A program made the position numbers and the translations under genes. From Ga0077555 sp031406575 (GTDB lineage Bacteria > Pseudomonadota > Alphaproteobacteria > Rhizobiales > Hyphomicrobiaceae), in the NCBI GenBank assembly GCA_031406575.1, contig JANOHP010000124.1, positions 1 through 64,000 of the forward strand: 64,000 nt of DNA. The letters are read 5' to 3'. The notes beneath the pieces are model-generated. The model saw only the letters and a program-made list of their open reading frames with translations. It was not told the DNA's origin and made no database searches. This document shows positions 41,964-50,865 of this stretch, piece after piece. Every line of letters starts with the position of its first letter. Position 1 is the stretch's first letter.

Positions 41964-43118
41964 TCAATTACGCGTGCCACGTTCAAAGCCGTCCTCGACC
42001 ATCAGCGACGCGAGTATGCCTTCCCGCAATCCGCGATCCGCCACGCGCAGACGCTCACACGGCCAAGTCCGCACCACGGCTTCGAGGATGGCGCATCCCG
42101 CGAGCACCAGATCGGCGCGATCGCGACCGATGCAGGGTTCAGCGACGCGTTCTTCATAGGTGCGGTCGAGCAAACTCTTCGTCACCGCGCAGGCTTGCGC
42201 GACGTCCATCCAGCAGCCATCGACCCGGCTGCGATCATATCGGGGCAGGCCCAGGTGAATGCCGGCTACGGTGGTTACCGTGCCGGACGTGCCGAGCAGA
42301 TGGGCCGAGCGGGTGCGCATGCGCTCGCGAAACTGGCCTTTGGCTTCGAAGGGGGCCAGCAGATCGAGCACGTGCGCCACCATCGTTTCGAACCGGTGCA
42401 TACTCACCTCGCGCCCACCGAACCGCTCGGCCAGCGTCACGACGCCGACGGGCAGCGACGTCCACGCGGTGATGCAGTTTTGAACTTCGACCCTGCCGCC
42501 GTTGGAGCGACCTGAGCTGGTCGGGCGATTGGCCAGGTCGAGCCAAATCAGCTCTGATGACCCACCCCCGATATCGAACACGAGCACGAGATCGGATTGA
42601 TCGTCGAGCAGCGCCGCGCACCCCGACACTGCGAGTTTGGCTTCGTCCTCGTGCGACAGCATCTCGAGGGTGAGGCCGGTGTTTCGGCGCACCCGCTCCA
42701 GAAACTCGGCGCCATTGCTGGCGATGCGGCACGCTTCCGTCGCCACCAGTCGCGAGCGCTTGACGCGCCGCTTGTGCATCTTGTCGGCGCAAATCGCGAG
42801 GGCATCGATGGTGCGGCTCATGGCAGCTTCCGACAGCACGCCCGTGTGGCCGACACCTTCACCCAGTCGAATGATGCGCGAGAACGCATCCATGACCATG
42901 AAGCCGCGTCGCGAGGGACGGGCGACGAGAAGGCGGCAATTGTTGGTGCCCAGATCGAGCGCAGCATAGACCGGCAGGTCGGTCCCTGGTTCGGTTGCTC
43001 GGGTCTCTCGCTCCGACCGCTGCGGGCCGGGTTGATCACGTCCGCCTGCTCCAGCGGAGGAGACGCGATCGTCCTCTGAGTATTTCAACGTTCTTCCCCA
43101 GGGCCTGGTCACGAGCAC
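41964..43118 (-). CDS. Ppx/GppA family exopolyphosphatase/pentaphosphatase
   Basis: A 384-aa ASKHA-fold phosphatase that removes terminal phosphate from polyphosphate or pppGpp. It has YAALDLGTNNCRLLVA (phosphate 1), LVLVFDIGGGSSELIW (phosphate 2) and LLGTSGTVTTVAGI. It lacks the C-terminal HD domain of longer Ppx proteins, as usual for this alphaproteobacterial branch. The first about 50 residues are charged and poorly conserved, so the start could be later. It precedes rlmE. Confidence 0.92.
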   Translation of the reverse strand: MLVTRPWGRTLKYSEDDRVSSAGAGGRDQPGPQRSERETRATEPGTDLPVYAALDLGTNNCRLLVARPSRRGFMVMDAFSRIIRLGEGVGHTGVLSEAAMSRTIDALAICADKMHKRRVKRSRLVATEACRIASNGAEFLERVRRNTGLTLEMLSHEDEAKLAVSGCAALLDDQSDLVLVFDIGGGSSELIWLDLANRPTSSGRSNGGRVEVQNCITAWTSLPVGVVTLAERFGGREVSMHRFETMVAHVLDLLAPFEAKGQFRERMRTRSAHLLGTSGTVTTVAGIHLGLPRYDRSRVDGCWMDVAQACAVTKSLLDRTYEERVAEPCIGRDRADLVLAGCAILEAVVRTWPCERLRVADRGLREGILASLMVEDGFERGTRN

Positions 43119-43299
43119 GACGGCATCGTGCCGACGCCCTAGGGCGCGGTACGATTTCAGGCAGCCGACTGGTTCAACTTGGGTGGAACGTTAGCACGTC
43201 GGAATGAGGGTTAAAACAGAGGTAGTGGCTCAGCATGAAATCCGTTCATGAGTGATATTTCCGCATAGTCTAGGACCACCAAGTGTGAGATGCGGATGC

Positions 43300-44190
43300 A
43301 TGGACGATTTGAGCGTAAACTTACCATCGCGATTGGATGGCCCCAATCTCTGCCGCTTTGTGCAGAAATTTGTTGATGACACCCGAAACGGTCTGCCGAG
43401 GCACGTCATGCTCGACATGTCACGCCTGAACTTTATCGAGCCAGCTGGGGTCACGTTCCTGAGTAACTTTATTTACTGGTTGAACCATCTGGGCTCAAAA
43501 GTGTTGGTTTCAGGGTGCGAAACCAACAAGGAGGTGATTTCATTTTTGGATGACTCGCTGTTTTTTGAGCAACATGCAGGCCAAAAGCTTTCGAAGTCCG
43601 CTAGCCCAAGAAGTACAACGCGACCACTGGTAAAGGTTCATGCCGCCGAGAGCCATGCTTGGCTTCGCTTGGAACTCATCCCTTGGTTGGCAAATCGCCT
43701 TGGGACAACGAAGGCATCTCTATATCCGTTACAGGCCGGAATTTCAGAATTGTTCAATAATATCAAAGATCATTCGACTCTAGACATAGGAAGTATTTTT
43801 GTACAACATTTTCCGAGATTGGACCGTGTCAGCATTTCCGTGGCAGACTTCGGGCGTGGCATACCAAACGCCGTGCGCCGCGTCGCTCCACACTTGGATG
43901 ATTTGGCTGCGATCCGCAAAGCCGTCGAATCAGGCTTCACATCCAAGAGTACACCGGGCAATCAGGGTGCTGGCCTTGACTACTTGTTAACCACAGTAGT
44001 GAATTCAAATGGAGGAACGGTTGCCATCTTCTCGTCGAATGGCCATGCTTTGTTCTACAAAGGAGCTGTCGGTATCGAGTCAAGGGTCATTGGGACGGGC
44101 GGCTTTTGCCCTGGAACCACAGTTGAAATCAGTCTCAAGACGGACACGTTAGTGCACTTAGAAGAGGAATCGGAGGATCTCGAATGGTGA
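43300..44190 (+). CDS. STAS plus histidine-kinase-like ATPase protein (partner-switching type)
   Basis: A 296-aa protein. The N-terminal part (about 1-95) reads as a STAS fold: RHVMLDMSRLNFIEPAGVTFLSN, then GSKVLVSGC. The C-terminal part is a GHKL ATPase: N-box GISELFNNIKDHS (about 147-160), G1 VADFGRGIP (about 180), G2 GNQGAGLDYL (about 219-228) and GTTVEISL. There is no dimerisation/His domain, so it is not a standard sensor kinase; it resembles anti-sigma-type ATPases. The DNA is distinctly AT-richer (e.g. 43741-43800 is near 30% GC). It overlaps the next gene by 7 nt. Confidence 0.75.
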   Translation: MDDLSVNLPSRLDGPNLCRFVQKFVDDTRNGLPRHVMLDMSRLNFIEPAGVTFLSNFIYWLNHLGSKVLVSGCETNKEVISFLDDSLFFEQHAGQKLSKSASPRSTTRPLVKVHAAESHAWLRLELIPWLANRLGTTKASLYPLQAGISELFNNIKDHSTLDIGSIFVQHFPRLDRVSISVADFGRGIPNAVRRVAPHLDDLAAIRKAVESGFTSKSTPGNQGAGLDYLLTTVVNSNGGTVAIFSSNGHALFYKGAVGIESRVIGTGGFCPGTTVEISLKTDTLVHLEEESEDLEW

Positions 44191-44471
44191 TCCGGATCGC
44201 GGATATCGTAAAGGGTGCCGATACTCAGGCGCAGGGCGCTTGCGTTCATGAGGCTCTTTGCCGTGCTTTGTCCGGCAGCGCGAGCGTTACTGTGTCGTTC
44301 GAAGGTATTGATACGGCAACCTCGTCGTTCGTGAACGTGTCATTCGCGCGCTTGCTTGATCGACTATCCTTGAATGACATCAAAACAAGAATTCGCGTCG
44401 TCAAATCCACGAAGCAAATCAATGATATGATCCGTCGCCGTCTGGAACGATCAGCGTCAGTTGTCGCTTAA
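44184..44471 (+). CDS. DUF4325 STAS-like protein
   Basis: A 95-aa protein whose core SVTVSFEGIDTATSSFVNVSFARLLDRL matches the DUF4325 pattern (F-x-G-x4-[ST]SF). This is a STAS-like domain commonly encoded beside stand-alone HATPase proteins. The serine cluster (TSS) sits where SpoIIAA-type proteins are phosphorylated, so the upstream ATPase is its likely partner (inference). It overlaps that gene by 7 nt. Same AT-rich, atypical codon use. Confidence 0.72.
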   Translation: MVIRIADIVKGADTQAQGACVHEALCRALSGSASVTVSFEGIDTATSSFVNVSFARLLDRLSLNDIKTRIRVVKSTKQINDMIRRRLERSASVVA

Positions 44472-44497
44472 GGTGGCTGACTTCTTATTGGAAATGC

Positions 44498-44521
44498 CAG
44501 GACGCCCTGATTTGCGTCCTG
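44498..44521 (+). terminator. Hairpin after the STAS/ATPase module
   Basis: An 8-bp perfect stem (44498-44505 with 44514-44521, 8-nt loop) lies 26 nt after the DUF4325 stop. No T-run follows. The rest of the 221-nt gap to 44692 shows nothing recognisable. Confidence 0.35.
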
Positions 44522-44692
44522 CGGCATCGATCAGCTCAACAACATTTGCCGTGCTATCCGCATGTCTGTGATGCCAGCCGACTTCGTATGGCGCGGGCTC
44601 TCTGCGTGCTCGGCCCAGTGTTGCCGGTCGGGTGCCGCCCTTCGGCAGCAACCGACAACAATCCGCACGAGAAACGGGGAACGTCCGAGGCG

Positions 44693-45376
44693 TCAAATCA
44701 CCTCGACGTGGAGGTCGCCGACGCCGTCAACGTGGCCGTGCAACTTATCGCCCTTGACGATGGCGCCGACGCCAGACGGCGTGCCCGTCATGATGATGTC
44801 GCCCGCCGTCAACTCGAACAGGCTCGAGATGTAGGCGATCTGCCCCGGGATATCCCAGATCATCTGCGTGAGATCGCCCGTCTGTTTGCGCACGCCATTG
44901 ACGTCCAGCCAAATGGCGCCCTTCGTCGGATGTCCGATTTTCGAGGCCGCAAGCAACGGAGTCGAGGGCGCGGAGTGCTCGAATGCCTTGCCCACTTCCC
45001 AAGGGCGCCCCAGGTCCTTGGCGGCGTTCTGCAGATCGCGCCGGGTCATGTCGAGGCCGACGCCGTATCCCCAAACGTGGGACATGGCGTCCTCGGCCTT
45101 GATGTTGCTGCCGCCAGATTTCAGAGCCACGATCAGCTCGATCTCGAAGTGCACATTCTTGCTGCCGGACGGATAGGGAAATTGACCGTCGGTGCGCAGG
45201 TTGTCGGGGTTTTTCTGGAAGAAGAAAGGTGGTTCTTTGTTGGGGTCATGCCCCATTTCTTTGGCGTGCTCGGCGTAGTTGCGGCCGATGCAGTAGATGC
45301 GGTGAATGGGAAACAGCTCTTTCGAGCCCTCGATGGGAAGCGCCGCCTGGCGCGGTGGGTCGATCACGTAGGTCAT
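44693..45376 (-). CDS. Fumarylacetoacetate hydrolase family protein (fumarylpyruvate hydrolase-like)
   Basis: A 227-aa FAH-domain enzyme. FPIHRIYCIGRNYAEHAKEMG, PFFFQKNPDNL, HFEIELIVALKSGG (metal-binding E-x-E), GYGVGLDMTRRDLQ and ELTAGDIIMTGTPSGVG are complete, including the terminal GTPSGVG loop. The length and these motifs resemble fumarylpyruvate hydrolases of gentisate/salicylate breakdown. It stands alone, divergent from panB. Confidence 0.92.
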   Translation of the reverse strand: MTYVIDPPRQAALPIEGSKELFPIHRIYCIGRNYAEHAKEMGHDPNKEPPFFFQKNPDNLRTDGQFPYPSGSKNVHFEIELIVALKSGGSNIKAEDAMSHVWGYGVGLDMTRRDLQNAAKDLGRPWEVGKAFEHSAPSTPLLAASKIGHPTKGAIWLDVNGVRKQTGDLTQMIWDIPGQIAYISSLFELTAGDIIMTGTPSGVGAIVKGDKLHGHVDGVGDLHVEVI

Positions 45377-45693
45377 GCGGGTTCCTCTGTCTGAAGCCGC
45401 GCTGGTTTAGACCTATTCAGGGCCGATTGACATGGGTCACACTCGACAATATCGCGATTGGGCCGCAGCGCCGGTTTGGACCAGAGACCGAGCCAAATCG
45501 TGACCCAGCCCATTGCCGTACCCCAGCATCTCTCCAGCATCGGGGTGGGGCAGGCCACATCGTAACCTGTTGCGGGGTTTTGCCTTGGACCCGCCCTTGT
45601 GCATGGATTAAAAGCGCAATTCCTGCTGCGGCTTGCCGTGTCTGCAATGGCGGGGTCGGCTGGCTGACCCTCGCGTTTCTTCTGGAGCCACCC
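45377..45693. other. Divergent intergenic region upstream of panB
   Basis: A 317-nt gap that must hold promoters for the FAH gene and panB. The in-frame open extension of panB into it has no similarity. No dyad or structured element stood out. Confidence 0.45.
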
Positions 45694-46551
45694 ATGTCGG
45701 CCCAATCGACCACTTCGGTTCGACGTCTCACTGCGCCCGACATTCGCGCCCGCAAAGGCGGCGCGCCGATCGTGTCGCTGACCGCTTATCTGTCGAGCAC
45801 CGCAGCTCTGGCAGACCCCCACGTGGATTTCCTCCTGGTTGGGGACAGCGTCGGCATGGTGATGCACGGATATGCCTCGACGGTGCCCGTGACGCTCGAC
45901 CAGATGATCGTCCACGGTCGCGCGGTCGTGCGCGGCACGCAGCGCGCGTTGGTCGTCGTCGACATGCCGTTCGGGACGTACGAGGAGGGCCCGGAGGCGG
46001 CGTTCCGCAACGCCGTGCGCATCCTGAAGGAGACCGATTGTGGAGCGGTGAAGCTGGAGGGCGGCGAGCGCTTGGCGCCGACAATCCGCTTTTTGGTCGA
46101 TCGCGGTATTCCCGTCATGGCGCACATCGGCTTGACGCCGCAGTCGATCAACACGTTGGGGGGTTTCAAGGCGCAAGGGCGCACGCAAGCGCAATGGGCC
46201 GCCATCGAAGCCGACGCGCGCGCCGTGTCGGAGGCGGGTGCCTTCTCCGTCGTGCTGGAGGCGATCGCGGAGCCGCTGGCCGAGCGCATCACCAAAGCCG
46301 TTCCCATCCCCACCATCGGCATCGGCGCCTCGGCCACCTGCGACGGCCAGATCCTCGTCATGGACGACATGCTCGGCCTGACCGAACGCGTCCCCAAATT
46401 CGTTCGACGCTTCGGAGACATCGGCGACGCGATGACGCGAGCGTTCGCCGACTACAGCACCGCGGTCAAATCGCGGCAGTTTCCGGGAGCCGAACATACC
46501 TACGGGATGGCGAAAGCACCCGCGAAGACTCCGTCAGATCCGAGCGGCTGA
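45694..46551 (+). CDS. panB: 3-methyl-2-oxobutanoate hydroxymethyltransferase
   Basis: Adds a hydroxymethyl group from methylene-THF to 2-oxoisovalerate, the first committed step to pantothenate. The 285-aa TIM barrel has IVSLTAYLSSTAAL, VDFLLVGDSVGMVMHGY, MPFGTYEEGP, GAVKLEGG, HIGLTPQS and GIGASATCDGQILVMDDMLGL, all PanB hallmarks with metal-binding Asp and catalytic Glu. Its substrate comes from the valine branch served by the ilv genes. The start has TGGAG 7 nt upstream. No panC nearby. Confidence 0.96.
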   Translation: MSAQSTTSVRRLTAPDIRARKGGAPIVSLTAYLSSTAALADPHVDFLLVGDSVGMVMHGYASTVPVTLDQMIVHGRAVVRGTQRALVVVDMPFGTYEEGPEAAFRNAVRILKETDCGAVKLEGGERLAPTIRFLVDRGIPVMAHIGLTPQSINTLGGFKAQGRTQAQWAAIEADARAVSEAGAFSVVLEAIAEPLAERITKAVPIPTIGIGASATCDGQILVMDDMLGLTERVPKFVRRFGDIGDAMTRAFADYSTAVKSRQFPGAEHTYGMAKAPAKTPSDPSG

Positions 46552-46608
46552 CGCCAAGCATGCAACCAGCCGGTGCGTCCCCGCAAGTTGCGCTCGGTCG
46601 GGCAATGC

Positions 46609-47673
46609 TCATCCCACCAAAGCAAACTGCAACAAAACCGTGCGCTGCAACACCGCGTTGAAGTTGTTGTCGGAGACCAGTGTCAGAACGGTCTCGCCGG
46701 TCGGGGCGCGATGGACGGCAAGGCCCTCCATATTGTCGATCTCGGCGGAGAGATCGGCTTCGAGGAGAACTTGGCCTTCCATTGCGGCGCCTGGACGTAC
46801 GGCGTCGGCAGCAAAGCGGCGAATGCGCATCTTCACGCCTTCCGACCAGCGGAAGCGCCGCTCCAACACGAGCAGCGTGCCGTCGGGTAGAGAAGCGGCG
46901 TCCGTGACTTCGAACCCCCCGATATCGGCGAACGTCAGACGGCGCGGCTCGCCGCCGATCCATATCCATCCGGTGTGCTGGGCGGGCGTGTCGGGGAAGC
47001 GCTCCGAGAACGCAACGACGGCGCCCTTGTGCGGGCCGCCCTGAAGTATCGCAACGGCTTCGATGCCCTTATTCGAGCTCATGCGCCGCGCTTCGGGAGG
47101 CAGCTTCAAATATCCCGTCGGCGGCTGCAAGGCCCCGTCGAGAAGCGGGAAGCGGCCAATGCGATGATTACGCTCGAACCCGATCAGTACGCTCCCGATC
47201 GACAAGTTCCCCTCGACCAACGCCAACGCTTCCGCATCCAGATCACGCTTGCGATCGAGCACGCGGCCGCCCTGCGCGCGAAACGGTCCCATGCGGGCGT
47301 TCGTCAGACCCGTAGGTCGAGCGTTGTCGTAAGTCAGCGTCGCAGACACCCACATGCCTTCATCGGAGACAGACAGCAGTCGCCGGCCATCCGGCTCGAC
47401 GATCAACCCCGACAACCCCCCGAAATCGCGGTCTTGCGACGTGAGAACGAGACCGCCGCGAAATTCCAGACTGCCAAACCGCCGCGTGATGGTGTTGGCA
47501 CGGAGAAAGTGCGCGATCGGTCGGGCGACGATGTCGATGGCGCGCGGTTGCGAGGAAGCGGGGGCGGCGGCGAGGGGCGGGATCGCGGGAAGGGCGCCCG
47601 CAGCGAGCAGGGCGGCCGAGCGACGAAGAAATCCGCGCCGATCGAGAGGTCGTAGAGGCGCGCCAACACGCAT
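46609..47673 (-). CDS. Esterase-like activity of phytase family protein
   Basis: A 354-aa exported protein with a Tat signal (RRGFLRRSAALLAAG). The propeller-like domain carries LEFRGGLVLTSQDRDFGGLSGL, LLSVSDEGMWVSATLTYD, DAEALALVEG and DNMEGLAVHRAPTGETVLTLVSDNNFN, as in the phytase-like esterase family. Substrate uncertain (phosphoesters suggested by the family name only). Start chosen at the ATG near the twin-arginine signal; the upstream open frame is arginine-rich noise. Confidence 0.85.
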   Translation of the reverse strand: MRVGAPLRPLDRRGFLRRSAALLAAGALPAIPPLAAAPASSQPRAIDIVARPIAHFLRANTITRRFGSLEFRGGLVLTSQDRDFGGLSGLIVEPDGRRLLSVSDEGMWVSATLTYDNARPTGLTNARMGPFRAQGGRVLDRKRDLDAEALALVEGNLSIGSVLIGFERNHRIGRFPLLDGALQPPTGYLKLPPEARRMSSNKGIEAVAILQGGPHKGAVVAFSERFPDTPAQHTGWIWIGGEPRRLTFADIGGFEVTDAASLPDGTLLVLERRFRWSEGVKMRIRRFAADAVRPGAAMEGQVLLEADLSAEIDNMEGLAVHRAPTGETVLTLVSDNNFNAVLQRTVLLQFALVG

Positions 47674-47779
47674 GAGGGATCCTGTCGCCGCATTGACCCG
47701 AAACGCACAACGCCTCGCGAAAGAAGACGGCACCGCAATGGATGCAGCCGGGCGAAGCGTCGACGTGCGCGCCTGCGCC

Positions 47780-49663
47780 TCAATGCGTCGCGCGGCGTTG
47801 ACCTCCACGACCGCGCGCTGGGCCGGCTTGATGGGCCGTTTTCTCCTCGAACAGCTCGACGAGCTTGTCGGTCATGGCACCTGCCAACTCCGACGGATCG
47901 GTGATCGTGACGGCGCGGCGGTAATAGCGCGTCACGTCGTGACCGATGCCGATGGCGATCAGCTCCACTGGCGATTTCGTCTCGATCTCTTCGATCACTT
48001 GACGCAGATGGCGCTCGAGGTAGCAGCCCGAGTTCACCGACAACGTGGAGTCGTCGACGGGCGCGCCGTCGGAGATCATCATCAGGATTCGCCGCTGCTC
48101 GGGCCTGCCGAGCAAACGGTTGTGCGCCCACGCGAGGGCTTCGCCGTCGATGTTTTCCTTGAGCAGGCCTTCGCGCATCATCAGCGCCAGCGAGCGCTTG
48201 GCGCGCCGCCACGGTTCGTCGGCCGTTTTGTAGATGATGTGGCGCAGATCGTTGAGGCGGCCGGGACCCGCGGGCTTGCCTGCCGCCAGCCACGCCTCGC
48301 GCGATTGTCCGCCCTTCCAGGCACGCGTCGTGAACCCCAGGATCTCCACCTTGACGCCGCACCGCTCGAGTGTGCGCGCGAGAAGATCGGCGCACGTGGC
48401 CGCCACCATGATCGGCCGGCCACGCATGGAACCGGAGTTGTCCAGCAGCAGCGTGACGACCGTGTCCTTGAACGTGGTGTCCTGCTCACGCTTGAAGGAC
48501 AGCGGAAACATCGGATCGAGAATGATCCGCGTCAGGCGCGCGGCATCGAGAGTGCCTTCCTCGAGGTCGAATTCCCAGGATCTGTTCTGCTGCGCCAGCA
48601 GTTTGCGCTGCAGACGATTGGCGAGCCGCGCGACGGCGCCCGACAGATTGCGCAGTTCCTTGTCCAGGAACGCCCGCAGCCGATCGAGTTCTTCGGGGTT
48701 CGACAAATCCTCGGCCGCGATCTCCTCGTCGTTGACGCGGGAGAACACCTTGTAGCCGAAGCGTTCGGGGTCATCGAGAACGCTGGTGTTGGGCCGCCAC
48801 GGCTCCTTCGTGTCGGCCATCTCGTCGCCGTCGGTCTCCGTTTCGAATTCGTCGGTCTCGCCGGCTTCGGCCTCGGCGCTCTCGCCGTCATCGCTCTCGG
48901 AGCGCTGTTCGTCGGAGCTGTCCTCGCCGTCCTCGTTCTCGCCGCTTTCCTGAGACTCGGATTCGGAGCCTTCCGGCTCCTGATCGTTTTCGTCGCCCTC
49001 CTGCTGCTCGCCTTCGGCCAGTTCTTCGGTCAGCTCGAGCGACTTCAACATGTCGCGCAAAAGGCGACCAAACTTGGCCTGATCTTCGACGATCGTGTCC
49101 ATCTGCGCGAACGCCTTGGCGGCTTTCTCCTCGACGAATGGACGCCACACGTCGACCAGCGCCTTGGCGTTGTCGGGCGGCGCGAGGCCTGTGAGCCGTT
49201 CGCGCACCATCAGGGCGACCGCGTCCTCGATCGGCGCATCGTTGCGCTCGGTGACGCCCAGATAGCGGCCATGCGCATACTGGTCCTCAATCTTGGCGGT
49301 GAGGTTGCCGGCCATGCCGGACATGCGCATGGCGCCCAGTGACTCGACGCGCGCGCGCTCGGCGGCCTCGAACACCGTGCGGGCCGGACCCGCGGTCGGC
49401 GCCAAGCGTTTATGCAACTTTATGTCGTGCTTGGCGGCTGTCAGCGCGAAGCTGTCCGCCCAGCCGCGGATGACCGCAATTTCTTTGGCCGAGGGTATGC
49501 GCGAGGGCTCGGGCAGCTGCACGCTCTTGCCGTCGAGTTCGGGTTTGCCCGGCGCGTAGGTGACGTTCAATTCGTCGTCGCCCGCAATGGCGCGCGTGGC
49601 GAGCCCTAGAACCCGCTTGAACGGCTCGGACGGCGGCTCTTTTTTCTTCGGTGAGGTTGCCAT
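47780..49663 (-). CDS. cobT: Aerobic cobaltochelatase subunit CobT
   Basis: With CobS and CobN inserts Co(II) into hydrogenobyrinic acid a,c-diamide. The 627-aa protein has an N-terminal conserved domain and a long acidic linker (about 212-285, Glu/Asp/Ser/Gly). A C-terminal VWA domain has the MIDAS motif DNSGS at 408-412 and ISDGAPVDDSTL further on. This matches the AAA-plus/VWA architecture of Mg-chelatase. cobS lies about 1.2 kb upstream on the same strand, with two unrelated genes between them. Confidence 0.96.
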   Translation of the reverse strand: MATSPKKKEPPSEPFKRVLGLATRAIAGDDELNVTYAPGKPELDGKSVQLPEPSRIPSAKEIAVIRGWADSFALTAAKHDIKLHKRLAPTAGPARTVFEAAERARVESLGAMRMSGMAGNLTAKIEDQYAHGRYLGVTERNDAPIEDAVALMVRERLTGLAPPDNAKALVDVWRPFVEEKAAKAFAQMDTIVEDQAKFGRLLRDMLKSLELTEELAEGEQQEGDENDQEPEGSESESQESGENEDGEDSSDEQRSESDDGESAEAEAGETDEFETETDGDEMADTKEPWRPNTSVLDDPERFGYKVFSRVNDEEIAAEDLSNPEELDRLRAFLDKELRNLSGAVARLANRLQRKLLAQQNRSWEFDLEEGTLDAARLTRIILDPMFPLSFKREQDTTFKDTVVTLLLDNSGSMRGRPIMVAATCADLLARTLERCGVKVEILGFTTRAWKGGQSREAWLAAGKPAGPGRLNDLRHIIYKTADEPWRRAKRSLALMMREGLLKENIDGEALAWAHNRLLGRPEQRRILMMISDGAPVDDSTLSVNSGCYLERHLRQVIEEIETKSPVELIAIGIGHDVTRYYRRAVTITDPSELAGAMTDKLVELFEEKTAHQAGPARGRGGQRRATH

Positions 49664-49689
49664 GGAGCGGGAGCCTGTGGTGATGCGGA

Positions 49690-50235
49690 TCAGGAAAAGA
49701 TCGAAGCAATGTCGATGTCTATGCCCGGTGGGTCGAGATTTATGCGCCCTGACGGAACGATGCTCGTCAAAATTGTACCATCGGGACGCTTATTATGATG
49801 CACGATAGGCGGCTGATCGGGATCGACGATGAGATAATGCACCACACTGGGCAACGAGAAGTATCCCGTCAGCTTTCGCCCGACATCGATGTGCTGCGTC
49901 GATGGCGAAAGCACCTCGACGACAATCACCGGATCGTTGAGTTCGAGTGCATCAGGATCGAGTCGCGTTCCGCAGAAGACCATGGCGTCGGGTTCGTAGC
50001 ATGTGTCTTCGGAAACGCGAACCGTTACACCGTCAGGAATGACGATACAGGCAGAATTTGCTCGATGCACACCGTCTTGAAGAGCACGCTGAACGGCAAA
50101 TTTGACCCGCGCATGCCCCACGCGTTCGGCCGCCATTTTTACAACGCTACCACTATGCAACTCCACACGAGGCTGACCTTCTGCCCAAGCCAGGAATTCA
50201 TCGACTGTCATCTTGGCACTCGGCAGCGCAGTCAT
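49690..50235 (-). CDS. Uma2 (DUF820) PD-(D/E)XK-like nuclease family protein
   Basis: A 181-aa protein. MTVDEFLAWAEGQPRVELHSGSVVKM (substrate-loop and Glu), YEPDAMVFCG (Asp) and DPVIVVEVLSPSTQHIDVGRKLTGYF (E-V-x-SPST-x4-D-x3-K) define the Uma2 restriction-endonuclease-like fold with all key residues kept. Most abundant in cyanobacteria; biological role unknown. It lies 26 nt before cobT and probably shares its transcript. Confidence 0.9.
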   Translation of the reverse strand: MTALPSAKMTVDEFLAWAEGQPRVELHSGSVVKMAAERVGHARVKFAVQRALQDGVHRANSACIVIPDGVTVRVSEDTCYEPDAMVFCGTRLDPDALELNDPVIVVEVLSPSTQHIDVGRKLTGYFSLPSVVHYLIVDPDQPPIVHHNKRPDGTILTSIVPSGRINLDPPGIDIDIASIFS

Positions 50236-50287
50236 GTCAGTTCGGTCCAGGTTCCGGGCTCGTCATTGACGTTGTGAACACGCTTTA

Positions 50288-50770
50288 TCAGCTCGTGCGA
50301 TCCGCCGAGAGCTCGATTGGTCGCGTCATCAAGTCTTCGAACGGGTAGGGGCAGGTCTCGGGAAGCACGTCGTAAGCCAGTTCGGTTTCGATCAAAGCGC
50401 GATTGCGGCCATCAGCGTAACCGTCGGCAACGGCCTCCTCCAGTTGAGACGTGAGGCCGGGAGTCTTCTTCAGGAGTTTTTCAATGCGTCGGCGCTGCTC
50501 GGCGATGGTCAGCGCCCAACTTCGGGAGTGTCGATCGGGTTGGTAGTCCCATTTGAGAAGGTGCATGGTCAGCACGGCGATCGCGCTTTCGAGCTTGTCG
50601 AGTTGCTCGTTTCCCACGTCCGACAATTCATCTGCGATGTGGACGGCATCGATTTCCTCGAAGCGTCCCTGGCGCAACAGTGCCACCTGCTCCTGCGCCC
50701 ACGTGAAGAGGTCGTCCTCGTACCGCGTGGTCGAGGGCTCGTCGTTCGGTCGGATGACGGTCTTACCCAT
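50288..50770 (-). CDS. DUF29 family protein
   Basis: A 160-aa helical protein. TRYEDDLFTWAQEQVALLRQGRFEEIDAVHIADELSDVG, LHLLKWDYQP and SWALTIAEQRRRIEKLLKKTPGL are DUF29 features. Unknown function; like Uma2 it is most common in cyanobacteria. It sits between cobS and the Uma2 gene on the same strand. The start at MGKTVIRP is chosen; a longer in-frame start exists 22 codons upstream. Confidence 0.85.
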   Translation of the reverse strand: MGKTVIRPNDEPSTTRYEDDLFTWAQEQVALLRQGRFEEIDAVHIADELSDVGNEQLDKLESAIAVLTMHLLKWDYQPDRHSRSWALTIAEQRRRIEKLLKKTPGLTSQLEEAVADGYADGRNRALIETELAYDVLPETCPYPFEDLMTRPIELSADRTS

Positions 50771-50865
50771 CGTTCGATCCAGTCCGGTGGCACCTTGCCA
50801 TGTCACACTGTCACCGACGGCAACAGTCCTTGCCAACTACAGCGCCCCCCGTCACTCAGCCGACA

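Noticed and set aside
47354..49342. 662-codon open frame opposite cobT on the plus strand
   Set aside because: It is the antisense shadow of the high-GC cobT gene; cobT has full family motifs and the shadow translation is low-complexity without recognisable domains.
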